A stretch of DNA of 64,000 bases from Beta vulgaris subsp. vulgaris (GCF_026745355.1 NC_079202.1:38590543-38654542); one strand, 5' to 3'; shown: positions 35,001-47,634, counted from the stretch's first letter. Notes: generated from the sequence alone by a model not told the origin. Translations and numbers: made by a program.

Positions 35001-38000
35001 AGTAATCCGCTGTAACATTACATGTTTATAGAGATGTTTAGTAAAATCCACTATTGTTAGTCGTTCTACACAAAAGTAACTTACTTTTTGGATAAAAGTA
35101 GAGCATTTCCCAAAAGGCTAATTAAAAAGATTTTCATTATTGGATGAGCTAGCTGAAAAGTCATTTACCAGATGAGTAGCTGTTTTAACCAGATGAAAAA
35201 GCCCAAAGTCAATAGTAAAACTAGCAGAAACCATTTACCAAATAAAGCCATCGCCGGAGTTGAGAAGTAATGACAAAAAAAAAGGTTAACTAAAGAAAGG
35301 TAAAATCACAATTTGACGGAGCATTGGAAAGATACATATCACAATAAGAAAAAGAAAGGTAATATTACACAATACGTAGCACATATAAGTTGACACAAAA
35401 TAAGAAGCTAAATTCTAATCATAATCAATACTCCAGTGCCTCAAATATAGGGGAAGGTGTAGGATACACGGATTGAGTGTCTACTCGGATACGGGTGTCC
35501 AAGTATCCGACTCTGCTATTTTGTAGAAAAAAGTCAAGTTTTTAGCTTAAAATGAAGTATCCAATTAAAGTGTCGTGTTGTGTTGCTAAATTCTAATCAT
35601 AACCATTACTCCAGTGCCTCAAATGTACCCTGCCAGGGGAAGGTGTAGGATAGATTGAAACTATGTTGCTCAGACACGGATTGAGTGTCTACTCGGATAC
35701 GGGTGTCCAAGTATCCAACTCGGCTATTTTGTAGAAAAAAGTCCAATTTTTAGTTTAAAATGAAGTATCCAAGTAAAGTGTCGTGTTGGACACGACACGA
35801 CACCCCGTCTTTGAGGTAAATGAAGGTGTCGGAGTAACACCGGATTGAGATCAAGACCAACTAATGAGGGGGGGAAAGGCATGTCAAACTTATACACCTA
35901 AAAGTAACAAGGGAAATGCACTCATGCAGTAAAACACTAGAAAATTTCACAAGGCGGATCCAGCAATCAGCTCTCGACAGAGAGGGAACAAAGGCTACAT
36001 TAGCTCCAATTTATGTGCAAACTAAATGCTCCGGTCATATCAGCCAAGTTACAATCTCCATAGACATCATCAACCAATCATGAAGTCCAACTAGCACGTA
36101 TTCTATCCAAAGCAAAAATTTATTTAGATTGGTTTTCTTAATTAATACTCCATCCATCCCATATTATAGTGCCTGATTCTAATTTTGCACAGGTATTAAG
36201 GTCAATAGAATCTAAGAAGAAGGCAAAAAGTGGTTGTGTATTGAAAATAAAAGGCAGATTTTAGGAGAGAGAATGACAATAAGTGGTAAACGAGCATTAA
36301 ATACTAATTCAACCCTTGGGTTGAATAAGCAAAGCAAAAAAACTATTTTCAATAAGCAAATAAATAATGGTCGCACAATTTTTCTTGGAAAATCATGGAA
36401 AGGTGTAGAATCAAAAAAGGAAACAAGAATTACATTTTGGGACACTTTAAAAGGAAAGAAGCACTATAATATGGGACGAAGGGAGTAGTAGGTAGAAGCA
36501 AAAATGAATGAGTAAAATATATTCTTTTAGAGTTAGGAGATTGGGAAAGAATTTTATTTAAGAATTAAAAGCCATTTTTGGAGGGGGGTTTTCAAAAGTT
36601 AAATATTGTTCATAAAATAAAAACGAAATTGTTTTATTACTTTAAAAGGAACACTTGAATGATAAATAGTTAGATAATTGATTGGAAAGATAAATAAAAC
36701 ATGGGAACATCCATGTATGCAAAATTGCAAATGCTTTTTATTTTTTTATTACTATCAACAAAAATTATTCTTTAAAAAGTAAAATTTTATGTGACAACAA
36801 TGATAAATCCACCTACATATATTTACATAAACAATCCAACATTTATATCATATCAATAATTGTTGCCAAAGATGCTGAAATGGCACAAGAAAACATTAAT
36901 TGAATTCCTATTCCGTCATTTTGTAAAAGTTAATGAACTAAACCAAAAGAATTAATAGCCAAAAAACTACTGAAAAAAATGTTGGTTGTAGGCACGATCG
37001 TCATAACAATCACATTATCATGGGAGCGACCTTTTATGAACAATGTGTCGCACTTCACCACCATCAAAAAATTTGAGTATATCTTTTAGAAAAAAAATCG
37101 GATTTTTCACCACGTACCCATGAGGTTTTAGGAATTCATGAGGTACCCTACGGTTTGAAAAATCCATCGGGTACCCTTTAAGTTTGCATATTATGTACCA
37201 AACACCCACAATTATTTAATGGTTTTGATTATGTTAACGTAAATGACCCAAAATCAGGTGACCCATATCCTAATTCCCCTAATATCTCATATTATGCCCA
37301 CTAAAGTCTTTTTAAAGTAGACAATTTTTTCTAATAGGTACTCATGTCATTAATAAAATGGTTTTGATCGCATGAATAAAAGGGATTTATATCACTATAA
37401 AAGGATATTTTTGACATAATGTGGGTTAATAGGCGAATCAGGTTTGGGGTCAAGTATTTGAGGTCATTTAAGTTAACAGAATCAACATTAATCACTCCTT
37501 GAGGGTGCCTGGTACATTATATGCAAACTTAGGGGGAACCCAATAAATTTTTTAAACCGCAAGGGTACCTCATGAATTTTGCTAAACCTCAAGGGTAGCT
37601 GGTCAAAAAACCGAAAAAATTTCGATGTGTAGTTTTTTAACCATCATTTGAAGAAAAAAAATAAGAGATTTAAATATTTATAGTGACTTATATGAGAAAT
37701 CTTTGCATTTGAAAATAGATTATACAGATGAAGTGATAGCATAGCTATAGGAGTCTATAACGGATGTCACGATGTGATCTATAAAAAATAATAAATTATT
37801 ACGAAATGGCTTTTCCAGTATGGCAAGTTATATAATCTATCATATAACGACTTTCATGTTATAAAACAGCCTTAATTTAATTCGATGAAACCTCACCACA
37901 AAAAGCTGCTCCCCTTCTTGCACATGGTGGGCCTTTCCCCTTCCCACCCATTGTAGGGACCACTAACAAACCACTATGGTCTCCAATCCCATATCAGTCT

Positions 38001-41000
38001 CCAGCCTAAAAAGCTCATGACAATACCTTGCAAACCTCCTCCCCTTCATTCTCCCTTTTCCCATCCTTGGCTCTCATCCTCCATATTGAACCAGAAACAA
38101 TTAAGCATTACATTGTTTAAAAGTCTTCATAAGAGTTTCAAGCTAGTGACAATACAAAATTTTCAAAAACCGGGTAGCAATTTTTGGAAACATTGTAGCA
38201 ATGCTACAGATGGTGCACCAAAAGAAACTAGGCATGTTATCAAGACCATCAGCTACTGTCGTATATACAAGTAATATGCTCCTCCCTAGATCCCTGTAAA
38301 GTGTCCACAACCATCTCCATGCCAGAAGCATATAGAGCTCTACCAGACAAATAACACATTCGAATTAAGAAAGTATTTTCTTTTGCAAGAATGTAGCCTC
38401 CTTTCTTTTGCAAGACATTTTTTGAAGGAATATTGTCTAGGCTCTCAAGTTACTAGGCCTCTGGTCAAGGTTCTTAGAATGGTTGATCAAGAGAAATAGC
38501 CGCCTTTGGCATTTTATGAGCAAAGCATCAATTTTAGGGAGTAGCATTACTTTTCAATTATTAGTGGTTTGAAGAATAAGCTAGCTAGTTAGTTAGGGGG
38601 AAGGGAACTTTATGAAGCCATTAAAAGGGCTGAGGAGGCCTCAATCTAGAGCATCTTGTAAAGCCATGGTGTTAGATGATGATAAGGACGATATAGAAGA
38701 GGACATTGGCAATGATGAAGATTCTTTAGAAGATTCAAATGAGTATAATATTGATGGTAATGATGATACGGAATTCCAGTGTTTTAGTGGGATATTCCAA
38801 ATAATTATGTTTGCTCTTCTTTCTACTGTTTTTTTTCTTAGTTAAATTTGCATGCTCTCTAAATCTTTACTTAGTACTCTTGTGTTTGAAAGACTCTAGC
38901 TAGTAACGAATTGTGCTTCCTTATCTCAGCTTTTGCATTTGTTATATAATTCCTATTTTTGATTTAGTTCATAATATGTTCTACCAATTGTTTGTAAGGT
39001 TTTTGGCACCAAAAATGAGCCTTGCCTACGGGATGCCTCCCCCTTCACCTTGCGCCTAAGCCTAAAGGACTTATAAAGCTAAGAGTTGGACACTTTGAGA
39101 CATACTCGTGTCTGACATGAGCAACCAAGTCCAAATAATATAGTCACTAACCCCTATCACTCTTCCATCAAGGAATATTATGCATCGTAGACCATCCCCG
39201 TCAATGTCGATAGAACCTCCCATTTCATTGCAAAACATTATCAAACATGAATTAAGATGCAGTACTTTAAGACGGGAAAACATTTACACCGTCAAGCACA
39301 ATTAAGCCCTACATTGAAATCATTAAAAGGAGCATTCACATATTTCTCCAGCCTTTTATTGTCGACAACACAAACATGTTGGATGTTTAAGGTAGCATAT
39401 TGATAATGGGGGTATTGAATTACAAAATCTTATATAAAGAAATTAAAAGAACCGCTAACCCTCAATCAATCCTCCAACTTTCCAGCCAAAACAGTCCATG
39501 AAAAACTTCAAAAGCTTTTATATCTTACACATATTGATGTCATCACCATACAAAAAGGATTATGATCATAGATTCAAAATGAAGCCTTAATCTTCTTTCT
39601 AGAGGAACAATCAAGCTTGCTCCTCTAGCATGTACATGCTTCTCGCCACTTGCCACAACCAATGCAAGACTTACAATAGAAGAACTTAGAAACAAACGCA
39701 AGAATGGGGTATAGAACTAAGATTAGATGTTATCACTAGATGAGAGTCTTTCCCTAGATCATCTCTTTCAAGTGCATAACGTTACCAAATGCTCATTTCT
39801 AATTCCATGCTAGTTGCCATCATGCTACCAAGCATAAACGGATGAGTAAATCATTACTACCTTTATCATTCAAGTATGTCTTTCTCACGAAAATATACTC
39901 CCAACAGATGGAAGTGCTCGTAAGGTCTCCTCAAAGATCTTGATTTACTGTTGGTGAATTCCCATTAGTTCATCAAATAGACTTCGAGCTCACACCATAG
40001 CCCCTCATGCATCCTATTAGCTACTATCTCAATACTTAAAGAGACTTACATTGGTTACTTTATTGTCTACCAGGAAGCCTTTACTAATAGAAGGTCTGTC
40101 CAAACAAATTAGAATGAGTTATGTGATTAAAAGTCTAGTAATAAACAAGTTACCTCCCCATATGATCTCATGGTGCCCACTGAGACAAAATTTCGGAATC
40201 CCAATATGATGATTCTCCTATCGACAATCATACCAGAAGTTGAAGGTAAGATCTTATGCATATATCATGAATATAGGTAATGCTCCCTAACAAAAGTTTG
40301 ACATATCATCATATTGTGAGCTACACACTACTACAATCACAGCTGACTTCATGTTAACTTCTCAACAAACTTTTGACCCAAAACAAAAAAGGAACCTCAT
40401 AGGTAAAAGTACCATTTCTTTCCTCTATGCACACCAATTGAAGTAAGCTTCTCTTCTTCAAGCACGCCTTGTCAAACCCCTTAGAAAAAGCCCAGCCAAG
40501 ACACAACAAAACGTGAAGTAGCTAATGCAGCGTTTAGTGTTAGCTACGGTCCGCTATCTTGACTTAATTTAAGTCAGACACTGGAAACTAGAATACCCAA
40601 CAGCCAATAGATCAAAAAGGTCACCTTTCAAGGCAAGTTCTCAACTTCTCACTATCCAGACTCTCATGGAATAGAATCTACTACCGGTTCTCAATATTCA
40701 CTTTTACTTTTTTAACAGACATTGTCCCAACATAGGAAGAATATCATTTCAAAACCCAAAATTTCTACATTGATCACCACACCAACAACATGAAAATCTC
40801 CTGAACACGAAAAAAAAGAAAAAAAAAAAAACTATATCTTATTTCTGTATTCTATGCTTCCTTTTCCAGAACAAACGAGTGAATAAAATCATGGATATCA
40901 AGCAACGGTAAAGAACAAAACAAAATTGCATCGATTAGATTGTTGAACAAAAATAATGTTTCTTCTTTTGCGCAATCCCAATGTTCCTTCCTACCACATA

Positions 41001-41314
41001 AACCGCTTTAAAATGTGTTTTCGCATCAGCATCCATTAATCGACCATCTCAATTCTCAACAGATATTGCAAAAAAAGACACAAAATTAGAACTGAAAAAT
41101 TGAATGCGCCAAATTACTACCATCAATTAAATCTAAGAGATTCACAGAACAAATAAAAGTAATCGCCAATTCCCAATACGTAAAATTATGGAGGAATTCA
41201 AGAAAAAATAAGAGTGTGAGAAAGAAATGGAATACCATAATCGTTGCGAGGGCGCTTAAGCAAACCAGAAGGGGGATACATAGAAGCCTGTCGACCCCAA
41301 ACACCATCCGCCAT
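32052..41314 (-). CDS. RRM-domain RNA-binding protein, nuclear-speckle (NSR-like) type
   Basis: Six coding exons on the minus strand: 41314-41236, 33632-33496, 33369-33099, 33006-32945, 32663-32582 and 32155-32052. All introns are GT-AG, and the 735 nt join in frame to 244 residues plus TAG. The protein starts MADGVWGRQASMYPPSGLLK, continues RPRNDYDLPP, has a DSKTLGSAYDRYL motif and a low-complexity middle. It ends in a single RRM (about residues 143-225) with RNP2-like NTLYVEGLP and RNP1-like LILCFVDF, then RLQFSRHPGPRSGGGSRGRH. The HIFRPFVGYKEVRLVTKESK block is characteristic of the plant family that includes Arabidopsis NSRa/NSRb. Those bind alternatively spliced and long noncoding RNAs in speckles; that role is inferred from family. 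Exon 1 is set by the ATG and by the fit of its donor (GATTATG|GTATTC) to the acceptor CACACAG|ATCTGCC. Intron 1 is 7603 bp; the others are 126, 92, 281 and 426 bp. Confidence 0.88.
33780..34150. repeat. Dispersed repeat in intron 1 ('tcccaacta' family)
   Basis: GATCCCAACTAAGGCCGTT, AATCCCAACTATGAGTTATT and ...GGTATAACAAGTCAGC parallel 17395-17515 in order and spacing. It looks like one end of a DNA transposon; a paired end was not found. A C-rich tract follows, as it does at 17530. Confidence 0.45.
35411..35830. repeat. Tandem duplication in intron 1
   Basis: Two copies (35411-35584 and 35588-35800) start ATTCTAATCATAA and include ACTCCAGTGCCTCAAAT, GGGGAAGGTGTAGGATA and GATTGAGTGTCTACTCGG. 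Copy 2 contains an extra GAAACTATGTTGCTCAG. The GGATACGGGTGTCC motif suggests a common plant non-autonomous repeat. Confidence 0.75.
36148..36485. mobile_element. Stowaway-type MITE 2 (in intron 1)
   Basis: 338 bp flanked by TA (36146-36147, 36486-36487). Ends CTCCATCCATCCCATATTATA and the complement of CTCCCTTCGTCCCATATTATA form the TIR. It has the same TIR family as the copy at 29690. Confidence 0.88.
37085..37615. mobile_element. Long inverted-repeat element in intron 1
   Basis: The left arm (37085-37250) has ACCCATGAGGTTTTAGG, TTCATGAGGTACCC, AAGTTTGCATATTATGTACC and GTTAACGTAAATGACC. The reverse complement of the right arm (37445-37615) has the same words in the same order (TACCCTTGAGGTTTAGC, TTCATGAGGTACCC, AAGTTTGCATATAATGTACC, GTTAACTTAAATGACC). 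Arms of about 170 bp suggest a MULE-like or foldback MITE. The transcript of intron 1 could fold into a long hairpin here. Confidence 0.8.
38430..38845 (+). pseudogene. Possible hAT transposase remnant in intron 1
   Basis: Plus strand reads PLVKVLRMVDQEK and, after breaks, LYEAIKRAEEAS. This resembles the plant hAT pattern 'PLVxVLRxVDxxxKPAMGxIYEAMDRAKEAI'. An acidic stretch (DDDKDDIEEDIGNDEDSLED) follows. Heavily decayed and tentative. Confidence 0.35.
38846..41235. other. Rest of intron 1, nothing recognised
   Basis: AT-rich intronic DNA without a conserved frame, RNA gene or readable element termini. The parts of intron 1 between the annotated repeats (34151-35410, 36488-37084, 37616-38429) are likewise blank to me. 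Confidence 0.5.
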
Positions 41315-42319
41315 TGTTACTTTTTCCAAAATCTTGAAGATTTGCAGGATTCCGAAACTTCGATTCAGTGGTGTAAATTTGGGGGTTTTACAAAAAGGAA
41401 ACCCTAACTCGGAATTAGCGTTTTCCCCCTTTGTTATCTCAGTCTCTCTCCTGTTTTCTTTTGCAGTTGCACTATTGTAAAGTCGCTGTTCTTCTCTACT
41501 TTAGAAGGAGGAGAGGCAATTGAAATTCAATCAAACGGTGCTGTTCTCTCAAGTCTCAGGCATCCAGCAGACCAGCACCAAGCGCCAGCACCATCAGAGA
41601 TTTTCTATACGCCAAGATCTGATTTTGGACCAACAATCTAACACAAGGGGTATAATGGTAATTGAGATTTCAGATTATATGATTAGTTTGGGTAGTGGTG
41701 AAAGTTAGGATAAAAATCGAAATCCAATTCACTTTAAATCGAATAAAAATTATTAAAAGAGATGGTCTAATTTTAATACAAGAAGAAGTTAGTCACTAAA
41801 TATATTATAGTCAGCTAAAGAAATTAACCTAATCACTACTGGGTTAATCCTCTTTTTTTGGGGGGGAAAGAGAAGTGCATTAATCAATGGGACAAAGTGT
41901 CCATAAGTACGGTTAATCGTCTTTTTAATATTGGGCTTACCATTGCCTAATTTTAATTTAAAAGTAGGTGGTCTCTTACAAGACAAACTCTAAATCGAAT
42001 GAGTAATTCAAAATGGATTTGAACGGTACGAATCAATTCGGATGGATTGTTCAGAAAATTTGGAATTTCGAATTGGTTTAGAGTAGTTTTGAAACCGGAC
42101 ATTGTTTGGGTTGTTGTTTATTTTATTTTATTTTTGCAAATTTTTTTGTTAACATTGTTGATTTTGTATTTATGTGAAATGAGATATCTCGATATCATTG
42201 TATTTACATATTTCCTTCGTTCTTTTTCTATTGCAACAATTACCATTTGAAGTAGTTTCATATTTTCATCTATTGAAATCATTCCACTTTTTTTTAAAAA
42301 CGAGCAACTATAGTTGACC
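41315..42319. other. Leader and promoter side of the RRM gene, then intergenic
   Basis: 41315-41520 is the likely 5' leader and core promoter region on the minus strand (CT-rich in that direction); no clear TATA box. 42190-42300 resembles one decayed end of a Tc1/mariner-type MITE (TTCCTTCGTTCTTTTTCTAT). Nothing else is seen. Confidence 0.45.
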
Positions 42320-42335
42320 ATATTGTCTTTACTTT

Positions 42336-42930
42336 TTTTTTTTTTTTGAAGAGAAATTTCATTAATTGAAGGCCCAACGGCATCTACAATATATATTAAA
42401 GAAAAACAAGATATAATTAAACAAAGTTAAATCAAATTCGTCTTCGAAGAAACTATAATGAACCAGATCGAGCAATACAGCGCAGCCCCCTTGTATTTGC
42501 TGAATCAAACAGCTATTGATGAGGAAGTCTATCATTCTGATATAATTTGGGAAGAACATTCTTGATCGAGCCATGTTAACTGCATCCGAGATTCCAATAC
42601 CTTCATGTAGACTCTTGAACGTCAACCAATAAGAACAATTTCCCATACCTAAAAATAAAACAACCACACTCACAACTCCCATAGGGGAGAAGGAGATCTC
42701 CACAACAGAGACTAAAAATCCCATAACAGGGTTTGAAGAAATCTCATAAAGAGTACCTAATTTATTCAACAAAACAAGAAAATAAATTAAAAACTGAAAA
42801 TAAAAGGGAAAAGGGGGCTTACCATGGATGAAATCATCCATGGCAGCCCCTAACTGATGAAGAAGGAGTAGGGAAGGCTAGGGTTTTAGAGAGAAAAAGA
42901 GAAAAGGGGAGGCTAGGGTTTTTTTCTATT
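42336..42930 (-). mobile_element. LINE-mobilised insert with 16 bp TSD and poly(A)
   Basis: Identical ATATTGTCTTTACTTT at 42320-42335 and 42931-42946 flank a minus-strand sequence ending in a poly(A) tail (T run 42336-42347). The tail is preceded by GGGCCTTCAATTAATGAAATTTC, which resembles a plant LINE 3' end. The 5' end reads like a leader (AAACCCTAGCCTCCCC). A 159-codon frame spans 42841-42362 but shows no LINE domain. It is likely a short non-autonomous LINE derivative or a retrocopy moved by LINE machinery. Confidence 0.8.
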
Positions 42931-42946
42931 ATATTGTCTTTACTTT

Positions 42947-45177
42947 ATATTAATAGAACCATCACTAATTACTCAAATTGCCTCATAAAATTGCGTTTAC
43001 TTTATTAAGGATTTGTTTGTTCCCTAATTTAGTTAATTATAGGGGTATCTCTAGGGATTTGCATTGCGATATATAAATTTTATATTATTTAATATTCAAT
43101 TGAATATTGTAGTTAAATCTATTATTAAATGGTATCCCGATAATTGGTATAATTAACAATAACTAACATATTTTAACATAAAAATGCCCGAATGAAACTT
43201 TAAGAAAGTAGAGGGTAATAATTTAATAAAGGCATAACAGAAAGAATAGAGAAACATAAGTGTCAGCCACAACTTCAACTTTTAATATAGCACATAAACA
43301 ATAATACATATAGAACGGAAGATGGAAAAGACAAAAATAATATCATAATGATGACATCATGAATAAAATTAATCAAATATAAAACTAACCTCTACTGATA
43401 ATCAAAAATAATATTAAAGGGAAAAAAATACATCTTCATCAATCATGACCATATATCAATACTTATCAAACTTTCCCCTTTTTTACGATCCATGTCCTCA
43501 CAAATAGTCTAGAGACGTGAAACTTGCTTTCCCAATTAGTTTTTGTAGAATTAAGTTCATGGTAAAAAGAATAAGATCTGACATATAGGTATAAGAGAAA
43601 AAACATAACTAACTATGTATACAATAGATATTCTAGGAATAAATTAATTAGTCAATTGCATAATACCTCTACAATATCGTTGACATACTTTCATTTGATT
43701 ATTCATGTAATGCCATCATGGTATATTATAGGTTCAAAACTATAGATCTGTATATTTTATCTTTATATAACTCAATATTTAAAAGTACGATTTTGAAAGA
43801 CATAATCGCTCTTGTCACATATAATGTGTTATTTTATAGTTATTTTTATATGTATATAAAATAAAGAATAAATAATATGTTATTGTTCATCTAAATAAAA
43901 TATTTTCATAAGTTGTAAGACTATATTGTATATTGGATCTTATTTCAAAGCATATTTTGGGTTCTCTCTGATGGTAAAAAAATTATAATATTGTGAATCA
44001 TGTAGCAAAAGTTATATTCAATTTACATAGTATAATAATTTAGTTTGTTTATTTAAAATCATATTCTAATCTTTTGTAGCACTCTGTCTATTTATACAAT
44101 AAGAATAAAGAAAGTACAACAAAATATAATAAAGTGGACAATAGCGGAAATATCGCCAAGACAAAATATGTCTTTAAGGTTCAACTAAACATTATTATAA
44201 ATAGAATATCATAAAAACATACTAAACAACCTCAAAATAAGTTCATCCATCCATACCAAAACAATTAGGAATCCCCAAAGTACAAACACATCATTCAATA
44301 TCTTATGTAGTAAAAACAACCACGAACCGTCTACCTCACACCTATAAGACTAAAAGTTTTTTCTGAAATCCTCATAGATATCATCTACTATACAAAAACA
44401 ATAAGCTTGGTAAAACTTCCAAAACTCACATCCTGTGCCCAAAATATAACAAGTCTAGCCTTCGAAACCATCTGCATATATAAGAAAAACAACATCATAA
44501 TATGCTTTAATCATAAAGATAACATCATAATATGCTTTAGTTATCATTTACCCACATAAAGCTCCAAACTACTAACTCACATGTAAAGCTGAATCTAGCA
44601 TGAGTTTTATAAATAATAAAGAATATCCATTAACACACGCAAATAATCACAAATCACTACATGAAAGAACGAAGTAGATCATAAGAAAAGTTTGTGGGAA
44701 AAAGAGCAAAACGCCAGTGGATCACAACCCACTTCTGAAGGTTTGTCAGATCAACCTCTAGACATGTTGTGGGCTTAGGTTCCCTACTGTTTATGTCTAA
44801 GAATGGTCAAACTCCCGATGCAGGGTAGTATATGCAGCATTCCCTGACCTCTCGGATGACAACAATTAAGCCAGGTTTAACCCCTATATCGCAAACTAGG
44901 TGATTGGTATGTTCTTCAACAAAACTACATCTATCCCATCAGATTTATTACATCTCAAAGATAAAACAAATACAACAAGTTCAAATCAAATCCGTCCATC
45001 ATCAAAATCATTAGGGATACCCAATGGCCTTACACCCGAAATTCAACAAAAAACTAGGATCACAATCAAGTTCCAAAATCATCACATTTAATTTCAATAC
45101 ATCAAAATATCATCACAAGAACTAAAAGTTCTCATAACAAAATTCATACCCATAACTCATACTCAAACATGAATCAA
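42947..45177. other. Intergenic, no gene seen
   Basis: AT-rich. 44100-45170 looks like noncoding retrotransposon or LTR debris (less AT-rich words such as CGGAAATATCGCCAAGAC and TCGGATGACAACAATTAAGC), but I cannot assign a family or ends. Confidence 0.45.
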
Positions 45178-45520
45178 CACTAGTAGAAAAACATTGATTT
45201 GTGTCTACTAAATTGCATCGCTTAACTGGCAAACTGGCGCTTAAATCTATGGGCACATAATTTGCTTCGGATACCGTGGGGGTTCGATGCAAATCAGGTG
45301 CGACAGATCTGATTAATGTTCGAAGCAAAAAATTAAACAAAGTATTCGCGTCGAAGGTACATTATATGTGATGCAAATCATTATATCCTACGATTTGCAT
45401 AGGATCTAGTAAGCCCATCCAACGCAAATAAGTTTCAGGCCCACTTCCCCCTTTTTATTTTGGAACGATTTGCTTCGGATCTAATAACCCATCTAACAAA
45501 AATGGTCTGCTTCCCCCTTT
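45178..45520. mobile_element. CACTA element, one end only
   Basis: Starts CACTAGTAGAAAAACATTG, a CACTA-type terminus. Subterminal repeats around ATTTGCTTCGGATC follow in both orientations (45265, 45390, 45470). I did not find the opposite terminus. 45521-46590, with a CT microsatellite at 45578-45624, is noncoding and may belong to it. Confidence 0.5.
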
Positions 45521-46601
45521 TTCTTTTGGAGTCACTTCTCACAAACCCTATCGAATTTCAAATGGTCCGTCGTCACTCCTCTCTCTCTCTCTCTCCCTCC
45601 CCCTCTCTCCCTCTCTCTCTCTTTCTCGTACCTCACTTCTTCTCCTTCAAAATTATGAAGTTGACTATGGTAACTGCGATCTACAGGTACAATTGAACCA
45701 AAATTCTACTTCTTTCCTCCTTCAATCTTCAACTTCTCCGCCATTACACCTGAATCCTACTTACCCAGACCTTCAATGAACCCTAATAATGTTCAAACCT
45801 AGAAAAAATTTGCATTCTTCAAATTCTGACCAAATTCTCTCTTTTTTGAAGCCAATTTGCGTGGTTTATTCAGTATTGATTTTGGTGGGATGTTGTGTGA
45901 ATTGGGTGTTTTTTGAGCAATGTACTTCTGGATTATTGTTGCTGGGAAACAGAATATTAAATATGGCTTTTAGCTGTGACTCTTGAAGTTTTCGAAAAGC
46001 ACTCGTTGCACAACTTCACTAACTCTGGCGAAGGAACACAACCTCACTTATCACATTCATCGTTGCTTCATATTTGAAGGGTTTTAGGGTTCGATTCTTA
46101 ACGACAAATGGTTGGACATGAATTGAGGTTATGTTTTTGATCGCTTCAGATTTGAAGTTTTTTTTTAGAAGTGATTCTGTTAATAGTTGGACATGAATTT
46201 TTAGGGTTTTTGTGCGTTAGATTTTTTTTTTTTCAATTTTTAAACTTCATTTCATTTCATTCCAGCATTCATGGTTTTGTTTCTGTTTTTTCGTTTCAAA
46301 ATTCATAGTTTGTTTACTTTTTTTTGGGAGATCAAATTCTTTTGTTAATGTGGTTCTACTTTCGTGCTTGTTTTTCTTTTTTTTACGGGTTCATGCTTGT
46401 TGTTCAAATATGGGTGGAGTTTAGTTTTATTTTTTTTAACAATGCCATTTGCGTTGGATGTGTTGAAGCCAAAACAATTAACGACTCTCCAGGGTACATG
46501 TGGATCCATCAGTGTAGTCGAGTTTATTAAACTCTTGCCAGGGCTAGTCATATTTGATCACATTCTCACACTCTTTAACGGAGTTATAATGTATTGGCAC
46601 T

Positions 46602-47038
46602 AGAGTTGTGCATTTTCAGATACTGGATCCGATTTTAGAATTATGTTCGAAAAAGGGATCCGAATATGCGATCTAAAAAATTCGCATATCTGTTACTTCG
46701 AATCTGATCGATCGGAAATCATTTCTTAAAAAAAAATTATAAGGCAAGTTGACCCTTAATTAAGTTGTTATCCGGAAATATGAATTCAATGCGAAAGTCC
46801 GAATCCATCTGATTACTTATTTCTTGAAAGCTCATTTTGGTAGAATGAATAAAAAATAAGGAAATTTCGGTTTATCGAATCATCTGAAATCTTTTAAACC
46901 CCTTTTCGTATCCGATCGGAAAGTCCGAAACTGTATCTGAATATCCATTCGGAACTGTCCGGAACTTACAAATCGGATCGAGTATCCGTAATTTTGAATC
47001 AAATCGATGGATAAACATATCAGATTTTTTACCCCTAA
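46602..47038. mobile_element. Non-autonomous hAT element, 8 bp TSD
   Basis: 437 bp flanked by perfect TTGGCACT (46594-46601 and 47039-47046). Ends AGAGTTGTGC and the complement of TTAGGGGTAA are weak inverted repeats. The interior has many GGATCCG, TCCGATCGG and CGGAAC words in both orientations near the two ends, as expected for hAT subterminal repeats. Confidence 0.85.
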
Positions 47039-47634
47039 TTGGCACTGACACTTGCGAGTGTGGGGGTGGGTGCTTAGAGGGAATGGGGAAAGTAAGAAAG
47101 TGTCCACCAATAAATTGTCATGAATAATCATGGTCGCATGGATAGTGGAAGTTATTGGAAAATGAAAACCATAATATTGTGCACCTCAAAGGCTCAAACC
47201 ATGATAAAGCATGGTCTGGGTAACAAAACACAACTCTACTTAACATAATGATCTCAAATATAAGAACTGGATTAATTTTATTATGCATATATGAGACGAG
47301 ATAGGTGCATAGTCGTCATTGATTTTTTTTTTTTTTAAAATAATAAGGAGAAGATTCCTGACTATATCTCACCTCTCATAGTTTCTTGGTCCGAAATTTA
47401 AGGTTAAACTACATATAATGATTTTTAGGTAATAAATCATGTGGTTCGCCACTTGATAAACCCGTTCTTGTCAACCATTGCACTTGTTTCTATGTGTGCT
47501 TATCTATTTATAATTGGTTTTGGATGCTATTAATATTATTTTAATTATTTATAAATTATATTTCTATATTTATTTATTTATAGTTTAAGCACGTACTCAA
47601 CTTATAATTAACTCACTTGTGTGTCTTTGAAAAT

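Noticed and set aside
36234..36488. 84-codon frame
   Set aside because: It lies entirely in the Stowaway MITE and uses its TIR as coding sequence.
45460..45696. 78-codon frame with serine/proline run
   Set aside because: The run comes from a CT microsatellite and no homology is evident.
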